From positions 248,001-312,000 of the forward strand of contig JAEPRB010000007.1 of assembly GCA_016758965.1 (NCBI GenBank): a stretch of 64,000 nucleotides of DNA, in the 5' to 3' direction. Under the pieces are notes generated by a model. It ran no database searches. It saw only the letters and a list, made by a program, of their open reading frames with translations, and was not told the origin of the DNA. A program made the position numbers and the translations under genes. Below are positions 49,890-62,069 of this stretch, one piece after another (the first letter of the stretch is position 1; every line of letters begins with the position of its first letter). Origin of the DNA: Circinella minor (taxonomy: Eukaryota > Mucoromycota > Mucoromycetes > Mucorales > Lichtheimiaceae).

Positions 49890-51135
49890 TTACTTCTTTT
49901 TGAATCTTAATAGGATAGGAAGAATATCTACAGATCCTGCCTTTTTTAAGAATTCATGCTATATTATGTTATATAAATATATCAAAGGTTAGTCTCAAAT
50001 GTATAAAAATAATATCTATGGTTATTATCATTATTTGATTAGCTAGTTACCTGTAATAGCTCGGCTGCTGTTGCACGCGATTTAACATCCACACATAAAC
50101 ACACAGCAAGAAAACTTTTAAGGTCTTGTGATAATTGTTCTGGGTTCTTGAGTGAAGGTGTGCCATTTGTAGCAATCAAATAAAGTGCTTTCAAGGGTTC
50201 TTCATCTAAATACGGTGGCTCATTTTCTATCATTTCGATTGCCATAATACCTAATGACCATATATCTACTTTAGCTCCATATTCCTTTTGTTTAACAACT
50301 TCAGGTGCCATCTGTTATTAATAGTAGTAATAATAATATCATATTAGTAATTTAATCAGTCTTTTAATATATTACAATAATATATTTTACCCATAATTAT
50401 AAGTGGGAGCAGTGTATTCTTATTTACCCAATAAGGCGTGCCCACCATAGTAGCACGTTTATTTCGTTGATCTGTTAATTTAGCACAATATCCAAAATCA
50501 CTTATTTTAACTTGTCCTTGAAAATTTAACAATACGTTATCAGACTTGATATCTCGATGAATAATATTTTGTGAATGTAAATGATCTAAACCTTTTGCTG
50601 TCTATTTATAGTTTAGTACATATATTAATCAACAATACAGTAACAAGAATTAAGCTATTATTATGACTGTCAACATTTCAATAATAATATTAATAGTAAT
50701 ATATACCTCTGCACTGACAACAGCTATTTGTTGCTCCGTCATGGAATTGTTTTCAATAACATCTGTTAATGCACCTCCTTCCATATATTCCATGATGACC
50801 CATAAGTCTCCGCGAACCAAAAAACTATCCAAGAAGTTAACAATGTTTTCATGTCGTGACTCTTTCATGATCATTATCTCGTTTACAATCAAATCCAATC
50901 GTGATTGCTTGCTTAAATTCATTTCTTTGATTGCCACTTTACTACTTGTCACAATATGGTTTGCCAAATAAACATAGCCTGATGCTCTAAACAGTAACCA
51001 GGTTTATGAATTTTACTATTATACCTATATTACTCATGTAATTCCATTTATTATTATTATCATTATTCTTACCCTTGTCCAATTCGTTTATTTCGCTTAT
51101 ATAATGTATTGGGATCACCAGTAGAAACAATCGAT

Positions 51136-51170
<35 letters not shown>

Positions 51171-53076
51171 ATAATATAATATAATCCTATTATTAGTAGG
51201 GGGCTCCGACAGATGCTAAATATATTTATAGAAAATAAATAGTAGTGTTTTTTACTTAGTCTTTCCATGATTTGAGCTTCAGTCTTGTTGTTTGAATTTC
51301 CTTGATTTTGTTTCTTAGTAGTGGATTGCTGTTCCTTTTTCTTCTCCAAAAGAGTATGTCTAGTAGAAGTAGTACGAGGTACCGGTGTAGATGTTTGTGT
51401 TTGTGGTTGTGGTTGTACTTTTTTCATTGATTTAATTTTTTGTAATTGATGAATATTATCATCTTTCTTTCTTTCCAGTTGTTGTTGCCGTTGTCGTGTC
51501 GCAGCTACAGATGCTGCTTTACGTTCTATAGTTTCTTTTTCAAGTGCAATAGCGACTTCTTTTAATCGTTCCTTTTCTCGTTCAAGTCGTGACTTTTCAG
51601 AAACATGGGAAACTAATTTACTTTGTTTTTGCTGTAATTGTTGCTGCTTGGGTAACACAGGAATCGATGCTTTAGTTTTAGTCTTAGTTTTAGTTGTAGA
51701 TCGTGGTAAGGATACTTGTGATAGTGATGGTTGTGGTGTTGGAGGTGTTTGTGGCTTTCGTTGTTTTGGAAGACGAGGAGGTGGCGATGATATCTACAAA
51801 TAGTGATAAAAATAAATAAATTCAGATTTGGTCTGCATCGTTTTTTTTGTGGGGGGTTGAAAAGTGAATTTTGTTACATGTACCTCTGAAAGTAATGCTG
51901 TTGTTGGCACTGTCGTATCAGTTGACTTATTATTATTACTTGATGCTAACTATTATCAGACTATGTTAATATTCTTACTAATAGAGATATAATGCTACTG
52001 TACACTGCAATAAACGAAAGTTATGTACCTGTTGCGGCACCTTTACTTTTTCTATAAATGATTGTATATCTTTGTGATTGTTATGCGCTATAACGTCAAC
52101 TGGTTGTGTGGGTGCTTCACGAATATGCCGTAATGCTGGAGTTGATCGACTGGATGTTGGATGTTGTAGTCGTTGCTGTTGTCGCATGACATGATGGTAA
52201 GTCTTTTGTTGTTGTTGCTGCTGTTGTTTCTTTAATTTTTTTCTTTGTTGTTCTTGATATTCTTCTTTGTCTCTTTCCTTTCTTGCTTGTTCTGTATAAA
52301 ACTCCAATGCTTCTAAGACTGCTTGTGGATTTTTTGCGGCATCTTCTGGTGTAATTTTTGATCCTTTAAGTAGCGCATTCCATTGTTCCGGTAATCCCTA
52401 TATAGTAATAATAAAGAAATATTAATTTAATATTTTTTATTTCTTTTATTCTCCCTGCCACAAAAAAAAGGAGACAAATGACACAACATACAGTAAAAGC
52501 ACCTGTGACGGGGTCAAAGCCTACATGAACTCTGTGAACAAAATTTGTGGGACCAGAAGCTCCGAGTGGAGAGCGCTATATTATATATAAAAAAGGGATC
52601 AGTCATTTATTCATCGCGCATACATTTATATATAGATATAGCAATGATAATTATAATATCAAAGACAGAATAAAAACAGAGCGAATATGCTATTTTACAC
52701 GTACATTATAAATTTCATCCATCCATGAATATAATTCTTCATCACTTTTACATGCAAGATAGTATGTTTTTCCTTTTGTCCCAAGTTCAAAACAATAGGA
52801 TTTCAATTCAGCGCGTGTAACGGTATTGATATCTTTAAGAAATATTAAAGCAACGCATTGACCAGTTTGCTTGATATTTGGTTATTATAATGCGTGTAAC
52901 TATAACAACAAGGAAACGCCATAACAACAATAATATGTATAAATAAAATAAAATACCTCGTTACGATGAAATGTCAATGTTTGTTCACGTAGAACAACAT
53001 AACGTTTGGACCACATCCAAGCTCTTATCCCATCTTCTTTTACGTGTAAATATCCATCCTTTTTTATTTCTGCCAT
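49890..53076 (-). CDS. CLA4: PAK-family Ser/Thr kinase, Cla4-like (PH-CRIB-kinase)
   Basis: Eleven exons: complement(join(49890..49958,50051..50311,50428..50601,50707..50986,51073..51136,51256..51793,51884..51949,52029..52397,52492..52575,52705..52869,52957..53076)), 729 aa. A PH domain (about 5-95, [40 protein letters not shown]) binds phosphoinositides. The CRIB (about 100-130, [19 protein letters not shown]) binds Cdc42/Rac-GTP. A Gln-rich coiled stretch follows (KKQQQQQQQ, then a Lys/Glu-rich helix). The kinase domain (about 460-715) has [43 protein letters not shown] and an [10 protein letters not shown] end. PH plus CRIB separates Cla4/Shk2-type kinases from Ste20-type, which lack PH. 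Expected roles are polarity, septation and MAPK signalling. The intron at 51137-51255 ends in 31 consecutive A before the AG, an odd acceptor that the [12 protein letters not shown] homology nonetheless demands. Confidence 0.93.
51138..51168. repeat. 31-nt T homopolymer (A on the coding strand) at a splice acceptor
   Basis: 31 uninterrupted T on the plus strand; on the gene strand it is A31 followed directly by G and the exon of the PAK kinase gene. Reading through it in frame would insert a poly-Lys run after several non-homologous residues, so it is intronic. Confidence 0.9.
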
Positions 53077-55683
53077 TTTTTTTATATATGCAAAAGCCAA
53101 ATATTATACACAGTTGGTCTTTTTTTTTCTCTTTCTTTCCTTTCACTTATTATTTTGGTAAGTGTTAGATAATGACAGTAGCCAACAATAAATGTTCAAT
53201 AGTTCAATTTTGAGAAATGAGTCAAATTATGAAAAGTAAAATGTACAATTGAACAAATTAAAGTGAGTAGAACAAGAAAATATATGAAAAAAAGAAGAAA
53301 ATAAAAGAAAAAGAAACAATAATAATTTTACTTTTACACTCTCTTTCCATATTTAAAAATAGAAGATAAAAAATAGTCAGGGGCTATAAGGCATACTAAT
53401 ACCCTCATCAATATGATGGTTCTATATTTATTGTAAACTATATAAATATATATTTTATGTGGGAAAATACATTCATTATCAATATTACCTGTTAGGTTTG
53501 TTGAAAACTTGTCCTTTTTTTATGTTACACAGCAAATGTTGCTTGATGAACTGGGTTTTTACCTTTATATCATTAAAATAAATGTTCGCTTTATTAGTTA
53601 TCATCAATTTAATCTTAATTTCAACCATGTTTTAATTTCATATTATATATTCGTATACCTATCGTGTTAGAACATAACTCTTTTTATTTTTAATTAACAA
53701 ATAAAAAGCAGAAGTGTAAAAAAAAAAATTGATATGCCAGTATCTTCAGGGGAAAAGAATTTATGTTGAAAGGATTTTCAAAGATTTGCTTTATCGCGCT
53801 TTTCCCTTAATAATTTCGCAGTTCTCCACTTGCTGATAAGTAACATTAAAATTTTTTGAGCAATTTGCTTTTATTTGTACCATGTGGTAGTTAGAATATT
53901 ATAGCCCAATACGTTCAGGTATTGGATGAATAGAAATGGAAGTATTAAGACTATCAAATTTCTCACGTGGAAAATTCTCCTCTGATACTCTAATTCCTTT
54001 GTTTAATCGTATGTCTCAACATTGTTGATCATGATAATTTGGCGTTTGGTGAGTAATTATGAACGATGGTTTCATGCAGCAAGAAGGGTACTTTTTTTCA
54101 AAAAGAAGTTTCATTTTTCGTCGCAAACTTGAATTCCATCCAGAACACGTTTTTTTTTTTGTATAATATAATTTATTAGCTCATAGCTTATGAATCTAAA
54201 TGATAAAGAGAGAATAAACAAACAGAAGAAGATTAATTAGAAAGAAAAGAAATATGTGCACGTTCACTTTCTGCAAACCAATTTGAATAAATAAATATAC
54301 TTCTTTCATTTAAAGTCTCAGTGTCATTTTATTCAAGTATAATTTCTTTTTTCTTTTTATGGTTTGTGTTTAGTATTTCTATCGAAGCTCAAGTATGAGA
54401 TATACATTTCTGACCCGAGAATGGAAGTAACCCCATCACTTGAAATAGCTTTAATAAGTTTTTCGGTTAATTAAACAGGCGAAAGTAATGTTTAGTAGTA
54501 TCAGTCGAAATGTTACAGTACCATTATGAAGGTTATGCTTCTCAAGTTTCTTTTATTAAGACTTTTCGTTACCTTATTCTAAAAGTATTTTAATCATCAA
54601 ATGTACTTGAAAAAAAAAGGATAACACAGAAATATGAAAAGTAAAGAGTTTTTTATTGTCATGAATCTTATTATGAAGTGAGATAATTATACCACCAAGA
54701 GCCTTCAATAAAATTGAAATTGCCTAAAAAACCATATGGTAATCATTATTGCTAAAGGTTGTACTTAGTCTAATAATTTTGATTACCATGTTGCTGGAAA
54801 GAAGGACATCATGTAATATATACAAATATATACTTTTATGTACATACAGCATATCACGCGTCAAGGAGATTGAAGCGTTTTTACTTTTATAAAAAAAAGT
54901 TAATTCTGTTATTTTTTCTCTTTCTTTCAAATGCTACGCCTATCATAATACCAACTCAATTTTGTTGTTGTTTTAAAATGCACATCGGCGTTATGTTTGT
55001 GCGCCATTCTTTCTTTTTTGCTCTTATTCTATTAAAACGCTATTGAGCATTTATCGAATAATAATAATAGCAAGAGTGATTCACAAACATATCATCACCA
55101 ACATAATGACATGCCTGACTTCGGGACTTATTATATAAAGCCCGGCCCCATCAATATACCACATAAGAATACTCTTTCCCGCATTATTATAGTTAAATCA
55201 TATAAATATAAATTTTAAACACACAGTGTTATATCATTGTTGTAGAGATGCTTTTAAAAGATACTATCAAGAAGAAGAAACAATAAAATATGAGCTCATA
55301 AAGAAAAACCAAAGGAGAAAATGAAAATGCTGTTGATGTTAGTCGAAGCAAAGTGGCGCAACTTATAATGTGAGTTGATTGTAGATCCAAGGTCCCTTTT
55401 GAAGGAAAAGAAAAGGGAAAACTATGTTTATCAAGTTCTTACTCGCTATACCCTTTTTGAGGCAAGGAATCACCTTTTTTATTTTCTCATATTCAAAAAG
55501 GGGCATGTTACACAGGGGAAGGGGGTAGATCGATGTATATTAACTTGAAAAGACTGAGAGAAAAGACATAATTTACCTCCACCCCCTTTTTTTTTTTAAA
55601 AAAATGGATGTCTCTCCAAATTCTAATATTTCCGGATAGTCTTTCCGAGAAAAAATATTGTGCTCACCTTTTTTTCTTTTCTA

Positions 55684-55714
<31 letters not shown>

Positions 55715-56982
55715 GGGGGGGGGTGAGGGAAGGGGAAGAAAAAAGACTAAAAACAACGAACAGCAGCATCTCTTTTTAAATAATAATAATACAACATTTT
55801 TTCTATTAGTGTATAATGTGACCTCTTAATAAGCAGTTGCTTTGGTTTCGGTAAAATGTGTCTGTGGGGGGATTTAAAAGCAAAAAAAAAAAAAAAGGTT
55901 GCTTCCCGGTCTAAGTATAAATAACATATTCTGAAGAAGATGCTTGAATGACAGCACACAGCTTGCGTTTTTTTTAGTTGAGCAAACTTAAATAACAACA
56001 AAACGCCACATAATACATCACATTTACTTCTGCGTATTAATGTTCCTCAGTTGACTTGAATAGTTAATTAAAAAAAACGATTGTAATAGAATTTATTGGT
56101 CATATTAAAGATTGCTACTCAATTCTCTCACAGTATAATAGCACTATATACTATTCAATATTAATAAAAACAATTAAAAATATGCCAAGTGATTAGTGAT
56201 AAGTGGTAACGGTGATGAAGATGAAAGATAATGGACGAATTGATTACAAAAAAAATAAAAAACCCCATCCGTCATATCATTTTGCCCATGATATGCTGCC
56301 TGGTGCTTACTTGTTGGTACTCCCTGTCTACTACTCCTCTTCCTGTCCCCCACGCTATCCTGCCGTCTTCACAGACAACTGTAATCGTATATAGTACATA
56401 AAGATAAATACACCGTTTTGATACTTCAACTCCCCCCATGCATAATCCATTATTGTCCGCCCGAAATTTATAAAGGTAATATATAATAATTATAATCCAT
56501 CAAACCCCCCCTTCCATCACCTTACTCTTATTATATCCCCCCAAAAAAAACGCTTTACTCCTTTTTTTTTGACCGCCTGCTTTTTGAGCGCTCACTACTG
56601 CAGCAATACTTACTAGTAAGGTAAGCAAAGGCAACAGAAAGTAAAAAAAAGGATATAAGGTATAAGCAAATAGAAACAGCAGCATCAAGCAGCAGCCCAC
56701 CAAGTTGAAAAAAAATTAGCCCTTTTTTTATTTTATCTCCCTCCTAGATCTAATATATGAAAGTTTTCTTGATAGTTTTGTTTTTTCTTTTTCCTTTCTC
56801 TTTCTCCATCTTTCACCCTCTCACTTTACTTTAAATAACAACTTATTCTTTCTTTGTATTAGTATCCCTCTCTTTATTATTTATTTATTATTTTCTTTCG
56901 CCTTTTCAGTTTCTCCCTCTTACAAAAAAGAAACAGTATAAGAAAACCGAAAAGAAGGAAGGATCTTTTATTTATTATTTCC
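53077..56982. other. 3.9-kb divergent intergenic region between CLA4 and STE12 homologues
   Basis: No gene supported on either strand; small open frames are A/T- or T/C-run artefacts. It contains a striking (CTTTT)n run followed by T14 and a 9-G block near 55675-55725, and C-rich blocks near 56430-56520. A long pyrimidine-rich tract (about 56730-56930) ends before the STE12 ATG, as in many strongly expressed fungal leaders. The size suggests extended regulation of one or both flanking genes. Confidence 0.55.
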
Positions 56983-59870
56983 ATGACGACGACGATACCC
57001 AACAAGATTCAACATCCTACGAGGAGTAGAGTTGGAGGGTTACCCAACACGACAACAGGAGCAATTACTAGCAGTAATAGTACCGGTTCTATTGGATCGT
57101 CATCCACAACGACTTCGACTACAACAAGTAATATACCAACACCAACCAATAACAATACAGCAGATCGCTTGGCTCAAATTGACGATTTAAAGTATTTTTT
57201 GGCTACAGCAACCGAAAACTGGGAGGAAAACGATGACGAAGAAAGTAACAATGGAATAACTACTTCGAGCAACATTAAGCGATTTCGTTTACCTACTGGT
57301 GAAGATATGTCATGCGTACTTTGGAATGATTTGTTTTATATTACTGGAACGGATATTGTTCGATCGCTTACTTTCCGTTTTCACGCGTTTGGTCGACCTG
57401 TAGCGAATGCAAAAAAATTTGAAGAAGGAATATTTAGCGATCTTAGGAACTTGAAGCCAGGTAATGATGCACGGTTGGAAGAACCTAAATCCGAATTACT
57501 GGATATGCTTTACAAGAATAATTGTATTCGTACCCAAAAGAAACAAAAGGTGTTTTATTGGTATTCTGTGCCACATGATCGTCTGTTTCTTGATGCCCTA
57601 GAACGGGATCTGAAGCGGGAGAAAATGGATATGGAGCCTACCACTGTAGCTGTTGCGGAGCCTGCATCGTCGCTCTCCCTTGATTCGACGCAGGAGCTCT
57701 TTGATCAATTGAGAAAGAGTATGTCACTTTCGGCTGCAGCAACAGCGCATGCGCTAGAAGACGAGGCGGCTCGATGTACAGCTTCTCATGTACAACAAGG
57801 TATATAGCAAAAATAACAACAATCAGCAATATACAAATAAATACATACGGTTACAAAAAGTTCTTACACATTAATTATAACCATTTTTTTTTATTTTCAT
57901 ATAAATTTATTTACTTATATATATATATAACATAATAATTATATATAGGTATATGGGACTGGCTACCACATCAACGCAATAAATCTGCTGCTACTGCTAC
58001 TGCTTCTACAACTGTCAATAGTAACAAGCAATCTGCTATGACATCGCCAATCCGTCGATCACGCGTAAATTCTGTCCCATCAACAGCAACATCGACCACA
58101 ACAAATGGTACCGTCTGTGCTCGCCATCACCACCATCATCTGAATCACGCGGGACGCCCCTCACCAAAGGCACCTATTCGACCACGCGTACGAAGTCGTG
58201 CTACCACACCCATTGCTTCGCCTGTTGCAAGACAACGGTTATCTTCTACTTTGGAAGGTCGTCATGCTTATGCAAGCATAACCAAACCAACAGCTTCATC
58301 TAATAATAAAATGGCTGGTCCCTCGCAACAACAGCAGCCTATGGGTAGGGCCCCTGGTCGTCGTGATCAACCGTCTTCCCCTATTATTGCTTCTACTACT
58401 ACCACTGGTGCTCGTCGTCAGTCATCCGATTCACCAAAATCACTCGACTCGAATACCCTCAAGAAAAAGAAGGCAATTTTTGGTGCATTGTCTCTTTTTG
58501 ATGGATCACCAACGTATAAGCAACGTAGACGCCGTGCAGCTTCAACATCTTCAGGAGCAACTCCTATGGCTTCTAATAGTTCATTGGTAGGAGCTGCAAG
58601 GGCAGTGACTACACCAACAGCTGCTGCGGCCCCTTCGGTTCCTGTTCATCAGCATAAAAATACAACAGATTCTCCTTATGCAATGATGCGTCCTCCTCAT
58701 CCTCATCAGGGAGTAATAGACCCGTCAGTTACAAGTGCTGGTATTACCGCCACTCAGCAGCGACCTTCTCATCTTCATCATCATCAGTCCGCTCCATCGA
58801 CGTTGACACATTATGATCTTAATAGCAACAATAACAGTCGTCTTGCAATGGCTGCTGCTGCAGCTGCTCATGTAGGGTTTGTTTCGACACCTGGACCAGC
58901 ATGCCAACAGCAACATCATCAACATGATCATTGTTATCAACAACAAGAATCAACCTCTATTTGGCAATCAGCTGTTACTCCAACAGAAACAAAATTGGAA
59001 CCAGAACGTACTTATACTTGTCCCCAACCGTCTTGTGGACATATGTTCAAACTTCTTGAACATTTAGATCAACATTTACGCGCTCATGAATTGGAACAAC
59101 CTTTCATGTGCCCATTGTGTGGAAAAAGATTCACTCATTCGGAGTTTTTGATGGAGCATCAGAGTATAAATCATCAAGAAATGTTCGATAGTGCATCAGT
59201 AGTAAATATAAATGACTGTGCTTGTTCAACATCTTCCCCAGAAATGGCTTCTCCTTGGCAGCAAACGGCAGAAGCCGCGGTAGCTGCTGCAGCTGCAGCT
59301 ATATATACACCGGCTACAACAATAACACCATCACCTCCGTTAACAGCACCCGGTCAATATCATGGTAGTAGTAGTGATGGTACGAGTAATGGTGATAGTC
59401 GATGTAGTACACTTAGCCCGATGTTGGATTTAGATCACTTTTATGAGTCGACTGTAACTGCGACAGCAACAGGACTTCAATTTAGGTCACGTACAAATTC
59501 ATCTACTGAGGACGATTCAGCTTCTTCTCTTACTTCCTCACCTGCATCAGCTATCCATCTTAACCAACAAACGCAGCAGCAATATTTTCCACATTATCAT
59601 CACCCGCAGTTTATTAATGATGTATCAGATACAATGACACCATTTATGTTTAACGCTGGCGATCATTCATTTGCTCATCCACCAGTGACATTGTTTTCTT
59701 CATTCAAACCGGAATTGTTCCAACAGCAACAGCAGCAGCAGCAGTTTTTTTCGGCTTCTTCGCCACCAGATAATGTTGGGTCATTTCCATATGATGGCGG
59801 ATTTCAACAACATGATCATCAATATACACCTTTTGTCGTACCAACCGATGTCTCCATGACAATGATGTAA
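56983..59870 (+). CDS. STE12: Ste12-type transcription factor (STE domain + two C2H2 fingers)
   Basis: Two exons, 56983..57799 and 57949..59870; 912 aa. The STE (homeodomain-like) DNA-binding domain at about 70-200 is very well conserved: LKYFLATATENW, LPTGEDMSCVLWNDLFYITG, FRFHAFGRPV, KKFEEGIFSDLRNLKPG, NNCIRTQKKQKVFYWYSVPH and LFLDALERDLKREKM. Two C2H2 fingers at about 626-680 (CPQPSCGHMFKLLEHLDQHL; CPLCGKRFTHSEFLMEH) are the form found in filamentous fungi and absent from budding-yeast Ste12. Long Ser/Thr/Ala/Gln/His-rich regions flank them (for example an Ala run near 58850 and QQQQQQQ near 59720). In other fungi Ste12 is the nuclear target of the mating/invasive-growth MAPK. The single 149-nt intron lies just after the STE domain; phase G|GT gives QQ-GIWDWL. 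Confidence 0.95.
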
Positions 59871-62069
59871 CTAAGCATCGTGTCGATATACAAATATCTT
59901 TTTTATTATTACTACCATACATAACAGCACAAAAAAACTTCACATACAACAACATTAACACTTCCACTCTTTTTATTTTTATTTTTATTTTATTCGCTCT
60001 CATCGTCAGTTTTTTCTTTTTTTTTTTTTTATTATTCGCAATTTTTTTTTAGTTTATTATGATTTTTTTTTCTTTTGTATATGCATCCACCGTTTTTGAC
60101 ACCTTTTTTTTTTATTTTATTCATGATTGACAGACATTCTTCCTCATTTCTTTTTCCTTTTCTCTCTTATAAAAAATTTGTCCCGTCTCCCCTTTTATTT
60201 TTCAACCCCCAAATCCCTATTTTATTTTATTTTTACCCCGCATTTTCTTTCTCTATATCATGTTTGGCGCATTTCTTTTCTTTTATGTACATAAGCATTT
60301 TTTTCTCGCACCCCAAAACCTTTTCCTTTCTATTTTTCTCCATATATGCTCTCATCATGACCTGGCCATACGAAAAACAACAGTATAATTTTTCTTTATT
60401 TTTTATTTTAGCAATTCAAAACATTGAGAAAGAGTCACCACCAACCTTTTTTTCTTTTTCTTTTTTCACGATACTATTTTTATGACCCCACCATTAACAA
60501 ATTCTTTATTATTATTATATTTCTTTGATTATCAAAAAATCATCAATAAACTTATTCTTTTATTACCTCCTTTTTTCGCTTTCTATTTAATGCCGCAAAA
60601 TGCCTCTTTTGTGTGTTGATGTGTATATATAAACGTATACATAATTTTCTAGGGGTTTAAAGTTTTTCCAAAGTGCTATTTTATGATCGCACTTCTGTTA
60701 TTACGCGCCTTATATATATATTTAGGAGAACGAAAAATAATAATATGCATTATTTACCCCAACCAAATCTGTCATAAAGAGAACGACGAGGAGAATCTGA
60801 GAAAAAAAGTAATAATTAAGGGACATACCAATGTTCTATGATTATCCGAGTTTTTTTTAATTTTTATTTTTCTACAAACCTTCTCGCTTTATACTTCGTT
60901 CGCTTTTACCATAAGATCTTAAGCAGTTTTGATTCTCCAAAGCTGAATTGTGCCTAAAAGGTTTCAAAAAGTGAAAATTCAGAGAATGGTATGCTTTCGA
61001 ATGATTGAAGCTTAAGAATCAAAGAGTTGACAGTAATATATATATATGCCATTTTTTTGTTCATCGGCCACATTACTCTGTTTTTGACATACACAGTGAG
61101 TGTTATAACAATTATAGTTACCTTCGTTTGAATCTTGTATATTATACTACAAAATTGGTTATTTTGCCATAGTACCTTCTCTGTGTAATAATGATCTTTT
61201 TTACAAACATTTAATTTGATCTACCAAACTTCCCAGATGTTTCAAGTTTATGAGTGCGATCGCTCAACTCTATTTTATCAGCACCAAAAACTTTCAAAAT
61301 CTCGGTACAGTCCGCTAAACACCTTTTTTTGCTTGTATTTGATTTAAGACAGTCTTGCTATAAACTTAGTAGATTCGAAATGTTTTTTTTTTACCATCCT
61401 TCATTAATTATCAATTAGGTATAGAGAAGCGCGTTCGTTTGCAATTTAGGTTTTGTGTTAACAATAATGAAGGCACACTTTTGCGCATAATGGCATTAAC
61501 TATTGAGACTTCAATAGCTAAATAAGTCTGGTTATACTATGCAACTTGTGCATTTGCTCACATATTGATAAGCGAGAAAAGTAATATGGGTGCTATTTGA
61601 AATTGAAGAGCGACTTATCTCATGAATAATATATATAATTTCTGCAATGTGGACTTTTTTGTTACGTGGTGATAGAAACTAAATTTCCTATTTTATTAGC
61701 TTTCTCACGGTCTGGAAAGGTTGATAAAAAAAATAATGGCTCATGTGGACACGAGGACGGTGTTGTCATGGATGGCTAGGTGGGGGGGGGACTAGCCGTA
61801 TGTTTTGGCATGAGCTAAATCACACCAATCGGGTATCAGGAAGAATCTGTCTTAAATGTTACAGTAAAAAAAAAAAGCCGACAATCCTTGTTGGAAATCA
61901 CTCATTCCTTTTTTAAGTTATTTTTTATTCATGTGGCATAACTAATCAAAGTCTTGGGGACTTTTCACCCATATAAATATATAAACAATATCTTGATTGC
62001 TTTTTTGGTGTTTTTTTCTTTTTCTTTTCATTTTATAAGCTCCTGATTTCTTTTCTCTTGGTTTTTATA
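59871..62069. other. intergenic, no gene recognised
   Basis: 2.2 kb between two plus-strand genes. The first 600 bp is extremely T-rich (the open frame 60075..60485 is a Phe/Ser artefact of it). The remainder is AT-rich and structureless to the eye; a C/G block (GGTGGGGGGGGACT) lies near 61780. The last 100 bp carries a TATA-like word. Confidence 0.5.
61972..61978 (+). promoter_or_regulatory. TATA-like box of the amine oxidase gene
   Basis: TATAAAT (inside CCCATATAAATATATAAAC) about 92 nt upstream of the ATG at 62070, followed by a T/C-rich leader. It is a plausible TATA element. Confidence 0.4.

Noticed and set aside
53720..55260. Possible small genes in the CLA4-STE12 region
   Set aside because: Frames are short, A/T-biased and without splice-supported extension.
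60075..60485. 136-aa plus-strand ORF after STE12
   Set aside because: Almost only Phe, Ser, Leu, Pro from a T/C-rich stretch; no domain, no start context.
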